Both the position numbers and the translations under genes were made by a program. Of a stretch of 64,000 bases of DNA, positions 8,601 through 17,208 are shown piece by piece. How positions within the stretch are numbered: position 1 is the first letter of the stretch; each line of letters begins with the position of its first letter. A model generated the notes under the pieces. That model saw only the letters and a list, made by a program, of their open reading frames with translations, ran no database searches and was not told the origin of the DNA. The stretch covers positions 27,959-91,958 of the forward strand of contig NZ_SRXN01000030.1 of assembly GCF_004827385.1 (NCBI RefSeq), given 5' to 3'. This DNA comes from Ensifer sp. MPMI2T (GTDB taxonomy: Bacteria > Pseudomonadota > Alphaproteobacteria > Rhizobiales > Rhizobiaceae).

Positions 8601-10301
8601 CTACTCGCGCAAATCCTTGCGCAGGATCTTGCCGACATTCGACTTCGGCAACTCGGTGCGGAATTCCACGTGTCTCGGCCGCTTGTAGTTGGTGAGGTTG
8701 GCGGCGCAGTGGCGCTTGACCTCCGCCTCGGTGAGGTCCGGATCCTTGCGCACGACGAAGAGCTTCACGGCCTCGCCGGAATGCGGATCGGCAACCCCGA
8801 CGGCGGCGCATTCGAGGATGCCCGGGTGGGTTACCGCGACCTCCTCGATCTCGTTCGGGAAGACGTTGAAGCCGGACACGAGAATCATGTCCTTCTTGCG
8901 GTCGACGATTTTTGTCAGCCCCTCGGCGTTCATGAAGCCGATGTCGCCGGTGCGGAAGAAACCGTCCGGCGAGATCGCCTTGGCCGTCTCGTCCGGCCGC
9001 TGCCAATAGCCGGCCATGACCTGCGGACCGCAGATGCAGATTTCACCGATTTCGCCGATCGGCAGCGTGTTGCCTCCGTCATCACGAATCTCGACCTCGG
9101 TGGAGGGAAGCGGCATGCCGATCGTGCCGGTGAAGTCGCCAGTATCGAGTCGGTTGGCGGTGGCGACCGGCGAGGTCTCGGAAAGTCCGTAGCCTTCGTG
9201 GATCGGGCAGCCGGTCATCGCCAGCCAGCGCTCGGCCACCGGCCGCTGCACTGCCATGCCGCCGCCGAAGGTCAGCACGAGCGAGGAAAAGTCGAGCTTC
9301 TTGAATTCGGCATTGTTCATCAGTGCGTTGAACAACGTGTTGAGGCCGGGAAAGATGTTCGTCTTGTACTTGCCGAGTTCTTTGACGAAGGCGGGAATGT
9401 CGCGGGGATTGGGGATGAGGATGTTGTTGCCGCCCGTGGCGAGGCCCATCAGCGAATTCACCGTCAGCGCGAAGATATGATAGAGCGGCAGCGCGCACAT
9501 GAAGGTGAGATTTTCCGGGCGCGGCTTGCGCCGGAAGGCGGTGTCCAGCCACAACTCCATCTGAGCCATGTTGGACAGGAGGTTGGAATGGGTGAGGGTG
9601 GCGCCCTTGGAGATTCCCGTCGTGCCGCCGGTATATTGCAGGAAGGCAACATCCGACGGCGCCGCATGGGGCTTCGTGAGGGTCAGTTTCGCACCCTTGG
9701 CAAGCGCGGTCTTGAAGGAGAGATGGCCCGGGATCGACCAAGCCGGCACGAGTTTCTTGACGCGCCGAACGACGAGATTGACGACCGCACCCTTGACGCC
9801 GAGCATGTCGCCCATGCTGGCAACCACCACATGCTTGACTGCCGTGCGGGCGAGAACCTGCTCGACCGTGTGGGCGAAATTCTCCAGCACGAAGATCGCT
9901 TTGGCGCCCGCATCGACAAGCTGATGCTCGAGCTCGCGCGGCGTGTAGAGCGGATTGACGTTGACCACCGTCAGGCCCGCACGCAGGATGCCATAGACGA
10001 TCACTGGGTTCTGCAGGACGTTCGGCAGCATCACCGCGACCCGATCACCCTTTCTGAGGCCGAGCGATTGCAGCCAAGCGCCGATCGCGGCCGAGTGCGT
10101 GTTGAGATCGGCGAAGCTGAGCGACTTGCCCATGCAAGAGAACGCCGGGCGCCAGGAATACTGCGCGACCGCGTGGTCGAAGAACTCGCCAATGGAGCGA
10201 TAGGGGAGGGGGCCGATTTCGGCGGGCACGCCGGGCGGATAGGATTTCAGCCAGATTTTTCCCGCATTGGAACCCGACTGCTGCGTGCTTGCTTCCGCCA
10301 T
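8601..10301 (-). CDS. fadD: Long-chain fatty-acid--CoA ligase
   Basis: Activates fatty acids to acyl-CoA using ATP, the first step of fatty-acid degradation. 566 residues from the preferred start. The AMP-binding motif appears as YTGGTTGISKG (usual form YTSGTTGxPKG), followed downstream by EGYGLSETSP and the fatty-acyl-CoA-synthetase signature DGFFRTGDIGFMNAEG with VDRKKDMI. Two in-frame ATGs exist, 10325 and 10301. I prefer 10301 because AGGGAG lies before it. A perfect TTGACGT-AA-ACGTCAA palindrome stands 130 bases upstream, shared with two other lipid-related loci in the window. In S. meliloti, fadD is known to affect swarming and nodulation. Confidence 0.93.
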   Translation of the reverse strand: MAEASTQQSGSNAGKIWLKSYPPGVPAEIGPLPYRSIGEFFDHAVAQYSWRPAFSCMGKSLSFADLNTHSAAIGAWLQSLGLRKGDRVAVMLPNVLQNPVIVYGILRAGLTVVNVNPLYTPRELEHQLVDAGAKAIFVLENFAHTVEQVLARTAVKHVVVASMGDMLGVKGAVVNLVVRRVKKLVPAWSIPGHLSFKTALAKGAKLTLTKPHAAPSDVAFLQYTGGTTGISKGATLTHSNLLSNMAQMELWLDTAFRRKPRPENLTFMCALPLYHIFALTVNSLMGLATGGNNILIPNPRDIPAFVKELGKYKTNIFPGLNTLFNALMNNAEFKKLDFSSLVLTFGGGMAVQRPVAERWLAMTGCPIHEGYGLSETSPVATANRLDTGDFTGTIGMPLPSTEVEIRDDGGNTLPIGEIGEICICGPQVMAGYWQRPDETAKAISPDGFFRTGDIGFMNAEGLTKIVDRKKDMILVSGFNVFPNEIEEVAVTHPGILECAAVGVADPHSGEAVKLFVVRKDPDLTEAEVKRHCAANLTNYKRPRHVEFRTELPKSNVGKILRKDLRE

Positions 10302-10800
10302 GACCTCTCTCCCTCTGGTCGCCATTGACCGGCCGTGCTCACGGCGAAGAAAAATCCCTCCCGATCTTCCTCTCCGTCGAAGATAAGCTTTTGCAGCCTC
10401 TCTTCAAGCCGTGATTCCGATTATATGACTTTGACGTAAACGTCAACAATATGCGCTATGCGGATACACTGGCACAATGCACGTGATTTGATTCGCGCTC
10501 AGGTATAACTCCTTGCGATAGTTGGCAAACAACGATAGTGCGGCGCAGCATGGCCTCCCACGCCGCGTTGGCGCCACGCCCTCGTCGACCGCAACGAGCG
10601 GCGGGCAAATGAGCTTGCGAAGAGAACCGTCGACTCGAAATTTCGCGCGACATCTTGAGTGTGCCTAAATTTCCCTGTCATGTCCCGCCGCTAACGTCCG
10701 CGGCGATCGGGCTTCGATCGGAAACTGAGTGTCAACACAGCGGATGGGCTGGCAAGGCCACGGCTTTGTTGTAAGGTTTCTAAAAGACGGAGGATGACAG
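10302..10800. other. Gene-free divergent region between fadD and the permease gene
   Basis: About 500 bases between divergent genes. It holds the palindromic operator at 10431-10446 on the fadD side and a ribosome site GGAGG (about 10789-10793) for the rightward gene. No convincing coding sequence is visible; short open frames on the minus strand (for example 10456-10681) have no ribosome site or recognisable product. Confidence 0.6.
10431..10446. promoter_or_regulatory. Palindromic operator upstream of fadD
   Basis: TTGACGTAAACGTCAA, perfect 7-nt arms around AA, 130 bases upstream of the fadD start. Closely related 22-bp palindromes occur at 24869 and 55401. The core resembles sites of regulators of fatty-acid/branched-chain acyl-CoA catabolism (MerR-type LiuR sites read roughly TTTACGTAAACGTAAA); which regulator binds here is inference. 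Confidence 0.7.
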
Positions 10801-11979
10801 GTGCAATTGGGCAATCGTGAACGAGAAAACCTACCCGCGGAGCCGAGGCTCTTCGGGCAGCCGGCCCCTTCACGTTCTGCCCTCGTCCTGCCGATCTCGG
10901 CCGCTCGCTGGCTGCTCGTCCTCGTTCTGTTGGCAGGCGTCTATTTCTTCCACGGCTTCGTGGTGCCGGTGCTCGCCGCCGTCGTCATCGGCTTTGCGAG
11001 CTGGCCGATTTATCGACGGCTGCTGCAGTCCGTAAACGGTAATCGCACGCTTGCCGCAACGATCGCCATCATTTCCGTGATCGCCTTCATCGTCGTACCG
11101 ATCTCGATCGCCGCGGTCTACGCGGTCGACGAGGTGCGCGACTGGCTGGTCTGGGCGGTCGAGACCAACGCCAATGGCGCGTCGGTGCCCGCCTGGCTGA
11201 CGACGATCCCGATTGCCGGCCCCTGGCTCGGCGGCCAATGGGTCAAATATATCGGCCACCCCGGCGCGCTCGGCGAACTGGTCCAGCTCGTCAGCGGTTC
11301 CAATATCGGCAATATCTATCGCGGGGTGCTGGTAGTCGGGGCATCCGCCTTCCAGTCCTTCCTGACGCTGCTCTTCATGCTGATCACGCTGTTCTTCGTC
11401 TATCGCGACGGCCAGTCCTTCTCGAAGCAGCTCGACCATCTCGGCGAGCGGATCTTTCCGATGCGCTGGGAACGCCTGTCCCGGGTGGTGCCGCTAACCA
11501 TCAGCTCGACGGTGACCGGCATGGGCATCATCGCGATCGGCGAAGGCATCGTTCTCGGGGTGGCCTACTGGCTGGCCGGCGTCCCGTCGCCGGTGACCCT
11601 CGGCATCATCACCGGCATCATGGCGCTGGTGCCCGGCGGCGCGCCGCTCTGTTTCACCCTGGTGTCGATCTATCTGGTGGCAAGCGGCTCGCCGGTGCAG
11701 GGCGTCGCACTCTTCGCCTGGGGCACGACCGAGCTTTTCATCGTCGATAAGACGCTGAGGCCGAAACTCGTCGGTGGACCGATCAAGCTGCCGTTCCTGC
11801 CGACCTTCTTTGGTCTGGTGGGAGGCGTCAAGACAATGGGCTTCCTCGGGCTGTTCGTTGGTCCGGTGCTGATGGCGTTGCTTGTCGCCATCTGGAGGGA
11901 GTGGCTGCGCGAGGTGACCACGCAGCCCGAACAGCCGACCGTCAACCACATCACGCGGGCGGATGTATCCGTGAAGTGA
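10801..11979 (+). CDS. AI-2E/PerM (UPF0118) family membrane transporter
   Basis: Polytopic inner-membrane protein of 392 residues. Hydrophobic segments lie at about residues 32-65, 75-110, 170-200, 230-270, 280-330 and 340-370, the usual pattern of the AI-2E transporter/PerM family. The C-terminal half has the conserved LVPGGAPLCF stretch and LRPKLVGG. The start is GTG 10801 with GGAGG seven bases upstream. Substrates of this family are mostly unknown; members have been linked to autoinducer export or Na+/H+ exchange. It stands between fadD and the kdp operon with no functional link visible. Confidence 0.8.
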   Translation: MQLGNRERENLPAEPRLFGQPAPSRSALVLPISAARWLLVLVLLAGVYFFHGFVVPVLAAVVIGFASWPIYRRLLQSVNGNRTLAATIAIISVIAFIVVPISIAAVYAVDEVRDWLVWAVETNANGASVPAWLTTIPIAGPWLGGQWVKYIGHPGALGELVQLVSGSNIGNIYRGVLVVGASAFQSFLTLLFMLITLFFVYRDGQSFSKQLDHLGERIFPMRWERLSRVVPLTISSTVTGMGIIAIGEGIVLGVAYWLAGVPSPVTLGIITGIMALVPGGAPLCFTLVSIYLVASGSPVQGVALFAWGTTELFIVDKTLRPKLVGGPIKLPFLPTFFGLVGGVKTMGFLGLFVGPVLMALLVAIWREWLREVTTQPEQPTVNHITRADVSVK

Positions 11980-12340
11980 TGCTTTCTGGTGACGGGCAGG
12001 CCCGGAGCCTATGCTTGGCACTTCGGCTGGCGTCCTACAGGCTGATATTTCCTTGATCTCAGCCGAAAACTAGCATTTTCAATTGCTTATCGTGTTGCGG
12101 CGCATTCCGAAGGGCCACAGCGCTGGCTACGCGCGGCGGTACTAAAGCCAGCCTCGTCTATATAAGTTTTTTATTTCTTTGCTCCTCGGCCTCTCTCGAA
12201 CGTTTATGCGGTTCGAGCCATATTGCTGCCGGTTTAGTCTTTGCGCCCCACTCCTCAGCATGCACGGAGAATATCTGCGTGCCCTTGCGAGCATAAAGAG
12301 CAATGTCTCTCAGACTTTATAATAAAATAGGAGCAGTCCA
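11980..12340 (+). promoter_or_regulatory. Leader/promoter region of the kdp operon
   Basis: 361 bases without a gene, AT-rich for this genome. It contains CTATAT at 12158-12163 within a T-rich stretch, and TATAAT at 12318-12323 just before the first small ORF. A KdpE site is expected somewhere here because kdpDE lie downstream, but I cannot identify it with certainty. TATAAT at 12318 is too close to the ribosome site (12329-12333) to be a comfortable -10 element for that ORF. Confidence 0.4.
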
Positions 12341-12421
12341 ATGGATTTTTTCGTCGTGTCGATAGGAGTTTTGTTTTTCGCCCTGTCTTTTGCGTACACA
12401 AATGCATGCGACAAGCTTTAG
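12341..12421 (+). CDS. 26-residue single-pass membrane peptide at head of kdp operon
   Basis: Small ORF: ATG 12341, TAG 12419-12421. The product begins MDFFVVSIGVLFFALSFAY and ends with the polar tail TNACDKL. The ribosome site AGGAG (12329-12333) sits 7 bases upstream, better than that of many genes here. One hydrophobic helix covers about residues 3-19. It ends 15 bases before kdpF. I recall similar peptides of this size preceding kdpF in other proteobacteria, so it may be a conserved Kdp accessory peptide; this is memory, not a search. It is short enough to be missed by gene callers. Confidence 0.6.
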   Translation: MDFFVVSIGVLFFALSFAYTNACDKL

Positions 12422-12436
12422 AAGCGTGAACAAACT

Positions 12437-12526
12437 ATGTTCGTCGAATACATTCTTGGTGGCGCCGTAACGGTGTTTCTCTTCACCTACCTGATCTACG
12501 CGCTCGTTCGTCCAGAGCGGTTTTGA
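12437..12526 (+). CDS. kdpF: KdpF, small subunit of the K+-transporting ATPase
   Basis: 29-residue single-pass membrane peptide, the same length as E. coli KdpF. ATG 12437, TGA 12524-12526. The sequence starts [19 protein letters not shown] and ends YALVRPERF; the ALxRPExF ending is the hallmark of KdpF. It stabilises the KdpABC complex. It lies between the 26-residue ORF and kdpA on the same strand. Confidence 0.9.
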   Translation: MFVEYILGGAVTVFLFTYLIYALVRPERF

Positions 12527-12558
12527 TCGCAGCGGCACAATACCGGAAAGCCACGTCT

Positions 12559-14262
12559 ATGACTCTCAACGGATGGATACAGATCCTCGTCTTCTGCGGA
12601 ATTGTTATTTTGCTCGTGAAGCCGCTTGGCGGTTACATGGCGCGCGTCTTTAGCGGCGAGCGCACGGTTCTTTCGATCCTCCTCGGTCCAATCGAGCGCA
12701 GTCTTTACCGGATTGCCGGAACCAGCGAGCGCGAGGAACAGCATTGGACCGCCTATGCCGCGGCTGTGTTGTTCTTCAATCTCGCCGGCTTCCTGCTTCT
12801 CTATTTCCTTCAGCGCCTGCAGGGCGCCTTGCCGTTCAATCCGGCCGGCATGAGCGCCGTTCCCCCGGAGCTTGCCTTCAACACGGCGGCGAGCTTCATG
12901 ACCAACACCAATTGGCAGAACTACGGCGGTGAAAGCACGATGTCCTATCTCGTGCAGATGGCCGGACTGACGGTGCAGAATTTTGTTTCGGCCGCAACCG
13001 GCATTGCGATCGCCGTGGCCCTGATCCGCGGCTTCGCCAGGGCATCGGTAAAGTCGATCGGCAATTTCTGGGTCGATATGACCCGAAGCACGCTTTACGT
13101 GCTGCTGCCAATCTGCGTCGTGCTGACGCTCGTCTACGTCTATCTCGGAATGCCGCAGACCCTTGGCGCCTACGTCAACGCGACGACGCTTGAAGGCGCT
13201 GAGCAGACGATCGCGGTCGGCCCTGTCGCGTCGCAGATCGCCATTAAGATGCTGGGCACCAATGGCGGCGGCTTCCTCAACGCCAACGCGGCGCATCCGT
13301 TTGAGAATCCAGACGCGATCTCAAACCTGATCCAGATGGTTTCGATCTTCGCGATCGGTGCGGCTCTCACCAATGTCTTCGGCCGCATGGTCGGCAACCA
13401 GCGTCAGGGCTGGGCGATCCTCGCGACCATGGGCGTCCTTTTCCTGGCAGGCGTTATCGTCTGCTATTGGGCGGAAGCCGCAGGCAATCCGCTGGTCCAT
13501 GCGCTTGGCCTTGAAGGCGGCAATATGGAAGGCAAGGAAGTCCGCTTCGGAATTTCGCTCTCGGCACTCTTCGCCGTGATCACCACGGCCGCCTCCTGCG
13601 GCGCGGTCAATGCCATGCATGGCAGCTTTACCGCGCTTGGCGGCCTCATTCCGCTCATCAACATGGAACTCGGCGAGATCATCGTGGGCGGTGTCGGCGC
13701 CGGCTTCTACGGCATCCTGCTGTTTGTTGTTCTGGCGATCTTCGTCGCCGGCCTGATGGTCGGACGCACGCCGGAATATCTCGGCAAGAAGATCGAGGCG
13801 AAAGAGGTCAAGATGGCCGTTCTCGCCGTGCTGTGCCTGCCCGCCTCAATGCTTGTCTTTACCGCCATCGCCGCGGTGCTGCCAACGGGTGTCGCCTCGA
13901 TCGAAACTCCTGGCCCGCACGGCTTCTCGGAGATCCTCTATGCCTACACGTCGGGTACGGCAAACAATGGCTCTGCCTTCGGCGGCCTGACCGGCAATAC
14001 GCCCTGGTACAACGTCACCATCGGACTCTCGATGCTGTTCGGACGTTTCCTCGTGATCATCCCGGCGCTCGCGATCGCTGGCTCGCTCGTGACCAAGAAG
14101 ACCGTGCCCGCTTCGGCCGGCACTTTCCCGACCGATGGCGCGCTGTTCGTCGGTCTTTTGGGCGGCGTCATCCTGATCGTTGGTGGTCTCACCTTCTTCC
14201 CGGCGCTTGCCGTCGGGCCGATCGTCGAGCATCTCGCCATGCTTCTCGGACAGACCTTCTGA
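12559..14262 (+). CDS. kdpA: KdpA, potassium-binding/translocating subunit
   Basis: Potassium channel-like subunit of the KdpFABC high-affinity K+ pump in the inner membrane, 567 residues with about ten transmembrane segments. Four pore-loop regions are visible: [40 protein letters not shown] and [12 protein letters not shown]. The frame is open from TTG 12523, but the protein family begins MTLNGWIQI, so ATG 12559 is the start. A small ORF follows 10 bases after the stop, before kdpB. Confidence 0.96.
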   Translation: MTLNGWIQILVFCGIVILLVKPLGGYMARVFSGERTVLSILLGPIERSLYRIAGTSEREEQHWTAYAAAVLFFNLAGFLLLYFLQRLQGALPFNPAGMSAVPPELAFNTAASFMTNTNWQNYGGESTMSYLVQMAGLTVQNFVSAATGIAIAVALIRGFARASVKSIGNFWVDMTRSTLYVLLPICVVLTLVYVYLGMPQTLGAYVNATTLEGAEQTIAVGPVASQIAIKMLGTNGGGFLNANAAHPFENPDAISNLIQMVSIFAIGAALTNVFGRMVGNQRQGWAILATMGVLFLAGVIVCYWAEAAGNPLVHALGLEGGNMEGKEVRFGISLSALFAVITTAASCGAVNAMHGSFTALGGLIPLINMELGEIIVGGVGAGFYGILLFVVLAIFVAGLMVGRTPEYLGKKIEAKEVKMAVLAVLCLPASMLVFTAIAAVLPTGVASIETPGPHGFSEILYAYTSGTANNGSAFGGLTGNTPWYNVTIGLSMLFGRFLVIIPALAIAGSLVTKKTVPASAGTFPTDGALFVGLLGGVILIVGGLTFFPALAVGPIVEHLAMLLGQTF

Positions 14263-14272
14263 GGGTGATGTC

Positions 14273-14440
14273 ATGGAACAATGGTTCCAGAAGTCGCGCA
14301 AACACGCCGATCCCCGCGCCATGGCGCGGGGATCGGTCGAGCCGCCGCGCGTATCGAGCATCCTTCTCCTGATGATGGCCGTCGTAGTGCTGACCGTGCT
14401 CTGCGCCAAGGCGCTCATTCCATTGTTCACAGCGGTCTGA
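14273..14440 (+). CDS. 55-residue membrane peptide between kdpA and kdpB
   Basis: Small ORF with GAGGG (14261-14265) seven bases before ATG 14273; it ends at TGA 14438-14440. The N-terminal half is polar and basic (MEQWFQKSRKHADPRAM), and the C-terminal half is one strong transmembrane helix, SSILLLMMAVVVLTVLCAKA. It sits where standard kdp operons have kdpB directly after kdpA. Its N-terminal codons contain a 30-bp perfect palindrome. I do not recognise a family. It could be an additional small Kdp subunit or a translated spacer. Confidence 0.55.
   Translation: MEQWFQKSRKHADPRAMARGSVEPPRVSSILLLMMAVVVLTVLCAKALIPLFTAV
14307..14336. repeat. 30-bp perfect palindrome between kdpA and kdpB
   Basis: Starts CCGATCCCCGCGCC, is centred on CCATGG and continues as the exact reverse complement to 14336. 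In RNA it would form a very stable GC-rich hairpin of about 13 pairs, with the ATG 14320-14322 in the loop. It lies inside the small ORF 14273-14440. It could set the ratio of kdpA to kdpB translation or mRNA decay. Confidence 0.8.
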
Positions 14441-14477
14441 CGGATCGCGGTGATCTTCCTTCAAGCTGGAGTCTCCT

Positions 14478-16568
14478 ATGAGCCAGTCCAAATCCGCGAG
14501 CATCATGGACGCTCGCATCCTCGTGCCCGCCATTGGCGATTCATTCCGCAAACTCGATCCCAGGAGCCTTGCCAAAAACCCGGTGGTATTCGTCGTCGCC
14601 GTGGTCTCTGCGCTCACGACAATCCTTTTGTTCAGGGATCTCGTGACCGGTGGGGACAATATCGGCTTCTCGTTTCAGATCGTTCTCTGGCTCTGGTTCA
14701 CCGTGCTCTTTGCCAATTTCGCGGAAGCGGTTGCCGAGGGCCGCGGCAAGGCACAGGCAGACTCTTTGAGGCGCACGCGGACGGAAACCCAGGCCAAGCT
14801 GCTGGCCGGTGGTGATCGCAAGAACTTCAAACTCGTGCCAGGCACCAGTCTGAAAGTCGGCGAAATCGTCCTCGTCGAAGCCGGCGACATCATCCCCTCC
14901 GACGGTGAGGTGATCGAAGGCGTGGCGTCGGTCAACGAGGCAGCGATCACCGGCGAGTCCGCACCGGTCATCCGCGAGTCCGGCGGCGACCGTTCGGCCG
15001 TCACCGGCGGTACGCAGGTGCTTTCGGACTGTATCCGCGTGCGGATCACAGCGGCGGCGGGTTCGACCTTCATCGACCGCATGATCTCGCTCGTCGAGGG
15101 CGCCGAACGCCAGAAGACACCCAACGAGATCGCGCTTAACATCCTCTTGGCAGGAATGACACTGATCTTCCTGCTGGCAACGGTCACCATTCCGAGCTTC
15201 GCCACCTATGCGGGCGGCTATATTCCGGTTCTGGTGCTCGTCGCACTCTTCGTGACGCTGATCCCGACGACGATCGGCGCCCTGCTTTCCGCGATCGGCA
15301 TCGCGGGCATGGATCGCCTCGTGCGCTTCAACGTGCTTGCCATGTCGGGCCGCGCGGTCGAGGCGGCCGGCGACGTCGACACGCTGCTGCTCGACAAGAC
15401 CGGCACGATCACGCTCGGCAATCGCCAGGCAACGGAATTCAAACCGGTCACGGGTGTCACGGCCGAGGAACTTGCCAATGCCGCTCAACTTGCGTCGCTT
15501 GCCGACGAGACGCCGGAGGGCCGCTCGATCGTCGTGCTGGCCAAGGAGAAGTATGGCATCTGTGCCCGCGAGATGGGCAGCCTGCATGCCACCTTCGTTC
15601 CCTTCACGGCCCAGAGCCGGATGAGCGGCGTCGACTTCGACGGCTCCACTATCCGCAAGGGAGCAGTCGACGCCGTTCTTCGGAAACTGGAGCACACCGT
15701 CGCGGTGGCTGCAAACGGCCCGGGGAGCCTCGTCGCTCTGCGCGAACCGCAGGCGATCCGCGAAATCCAGGCAATCGCCGATGAAATTGCCAAGTCCGGT
15801 GGCACGCCGCTCGCCGTCGTCAAGGACGGCCGTCTGCTTGGCGTCATTCACCTGAAGGACATCGTCAAGGGCGGCATCCGCGAACGCTTTGCCGAATTGC
15901 GCCGCATCGGCATCCGAACCGTCATGATCACCGGCGACAATCCGATGACCGCCGCCGCAATCGCGGCAGAAGCCGGCGTCGACGATTTCCTTGCGCAAGC
16001 CACACCCGAAAACAAACTCAGCCTCATCCGCGAGGAGCAGGCCAAGGGCAAGCTGGTGGCGATGTGCGGCGACGGCACCAACGACGCTCCCGCGCTCGCC
16101 CAGGCCGACGTCGGCGTCGCGATGAACACCGGCACCGTGGCGGCACGCGAAGCCGGCAACATGGTCGATCTCGATTCCGACCCGACCAAGCTCATCGAGA
16201 TCGTCGAGATCGGCAAGCAGTTGCTGATGACGCGCGGCGCCTTGACGACCTTCTCCATCGCCAACGACGTTGCGAAGTACTTCGCGATCATCCCGGCGAT
16301 GTTCCTGGCGTTCTATCCGCAGCTTGGTGCGCTCAACGTCATGGGGCTCGCGACGCCTGAGAGCGCTATCCTGTCGGCGATCATCTTCAACGCGCTGATC
16401 ATCGTCGCGTTGATCCCGCTCTCGCTGAAGGGCGTGAAGTACCGGGCCATCGGCGCCGGCGCGCTGCTGTCACGAAACCTCATGATTTATGGCCTCGGCG
16501 GCATCATCGTGCCCTTTGTTGGCATCAAGGCGATCGACGTCGTCATCACCGCGCTTGGCCTCGTGTAA
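14478..16568 (+). CDS. kdpB: KdpB, catalytic P-type ATPase subunit
   Basis: ATP-hydrolysing subunit of the K+ pump, 696 residues. P-type ATPase signatures are complete: TGES in [10 protein letters not shown], the phosphorylation site DKTGTIT in [23 protein letters not shown], and [19 protein letters not shown]. Transmembrane pairs lie at about residues 35-75 and 215-275, with three more at the C terminus. A GGAGTC-type ribosome site lies before ATG 14478. kdpC follows after 11 bases. Confidence 0.97.
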   Translation: MSQSKSASIMDARILVPAIGDSFRKLDPRSLAKNPVVFVVAVVSALTTILLFRDLVTGGDNIGFSFQIVLWLWFTVLFANFAEAVAEGRGKAQADSLRRTRTETQAKLLAGGDRKNFKLVPGTSLKVGEIVLVEAGDIIPSDGEVIEGVASVNEAAITGESAPVIRESGGDRSAVTGGTQVLSDCIRVRITAAAGSTFIDRMISLVEGAERQKTPNEIALNILLAGMTLIFLLATVTIPSFATYAGGYIPVLVLVALFVTLIPTTIGALLSAIGIAGMDRLVRFNVLAMSGRAVEAAGDVDTLLLDKTGTITLGNRQATEFKPVTGVTAEELANAAQLASLADETPEGRSIVVLAKEKYGICAREMGSLHATFVPFTAQSRMSGVDFDGSTIRKGAVDAVLRKLEHTVAVAANGPGSLVALREPQAIREIQAIADEIAKSGGTPLAVVKDGRLLGVIHLKDIVKGGIRERFAELRRIGIRTVMITGDNPMTAAAIAAEAGVDDFLAQATPENKLSLIREEQAKGKLVAMCGDGTNDAPALAQADVGVAMNTGTVAAREAGNMVDLDSDPTKLIEIVEIGKQLLMTRGALTTFSIANDVAKYFAIIPAMFLAFYPQLGALNVMGLATPESAILSAIIFNALIIVALIPLSLKGVKYRAIGAGALLSRNLMIYGLGGIIVPFVGIKAIDVVITALGLV

Positions 16569-16579
16569 GGATCATCTCC

Positions 16580-17149
16580 ATGCTGAAACAGCTCAAACCC
16601 GCGATCGTCATGATCATCGCATTTACCGCCATAACCGGACTGATTTATCCCCTCGGGATGACCGGGATCGCCCAGGCCTTCTTCCCGTATCAGGCCAACG
16701 GCAGCCTGATCGAAAAGGGCGAGAAGGTGATCGGCTCCGAGCTGATCGGCCAAGCCTTCGCCGGTGGGGCCTACTTCCATGGTCGTCCCTCCGCCGCCGG
16801 CGACGGTTACAACGCTGCCGCATCCAGCGGTTCCAACCTCGGGCCGACGAGCGCGAAGCTGATCGATCGCATCAAGGCCGATACCGAGGCGCTGAAGGCG
16901 GAAAACCCCTCGGCGCCGGTGCCGATGGATCTCGTAACAGCGTCGGGCAGTGGCCTCGACCCGCATATTTCTCCGGAAGCCGCCTACTTCCAGGTGCCGC
17001 GCGTCGCCAGGGCCCGCGGCATGGACGAGGCCGCGGTAAGGAAACTGGTCGATGGTCATATCGAGGCACGTGAGCTCGGCTTCATGGGCGAACCAAGAGT
17101 AAACGTGCTCGCGCTCAACCTTGCGCTCGATGACGCCGGCGCGCAATAA
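16580..17149 (+). CDS. kdpC: KdpC, K+-transporting ATPase subunit C
   Basis: Single-pass inner-membrane subunit with a large periplasmic domain, 189 residues. One transmembrane helix lies near residues 8-30 and the family signature [14 protein letters not shown] around residues 124-137. [16 protein letters not shown] sequence appears as [19 protein letters not shown]. It is co-directional with kdpB (11-base gap) and with kdpD (59-base gap). Confidence 0.95.
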   Translation: MLKQLKPAIVMIIAFTAITGLIYPLGMTGIAQAFFPYQANGSLIEKGEKVIGSELIGQAFAGGAYFHGRPSAAGDGYNAAASSGSNLGPTSAKLIDRIKADTEALKAENPSAPVPMDLVTASGSGLDPHISPEAAYFQVPRVARARGMDEAAVRKLVDGHIEARELGFMGEPRVNVLALNLALDDAGAQ

Positions 17150-17208
17150 GAGGAAGGCGTCGGAGCCCGTCTGCCACCGGCTTCGACGTTCTCAACGAGG
17201 GACGAGGA

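Noticed and set aside
10456..10681. Small minus-strand open frames upstream of the fadD region.
   Set aside because: No ribosome site, no recognisable product, low-complexity composition; the region is a divergent promoter area.
12318..12323. TATAAT as -10 box of the kdp operon.
   Set aside because: The start would fall about at 12330, inside the ribosome site of the 26-residue ORF. It may be part of an activator site instead.
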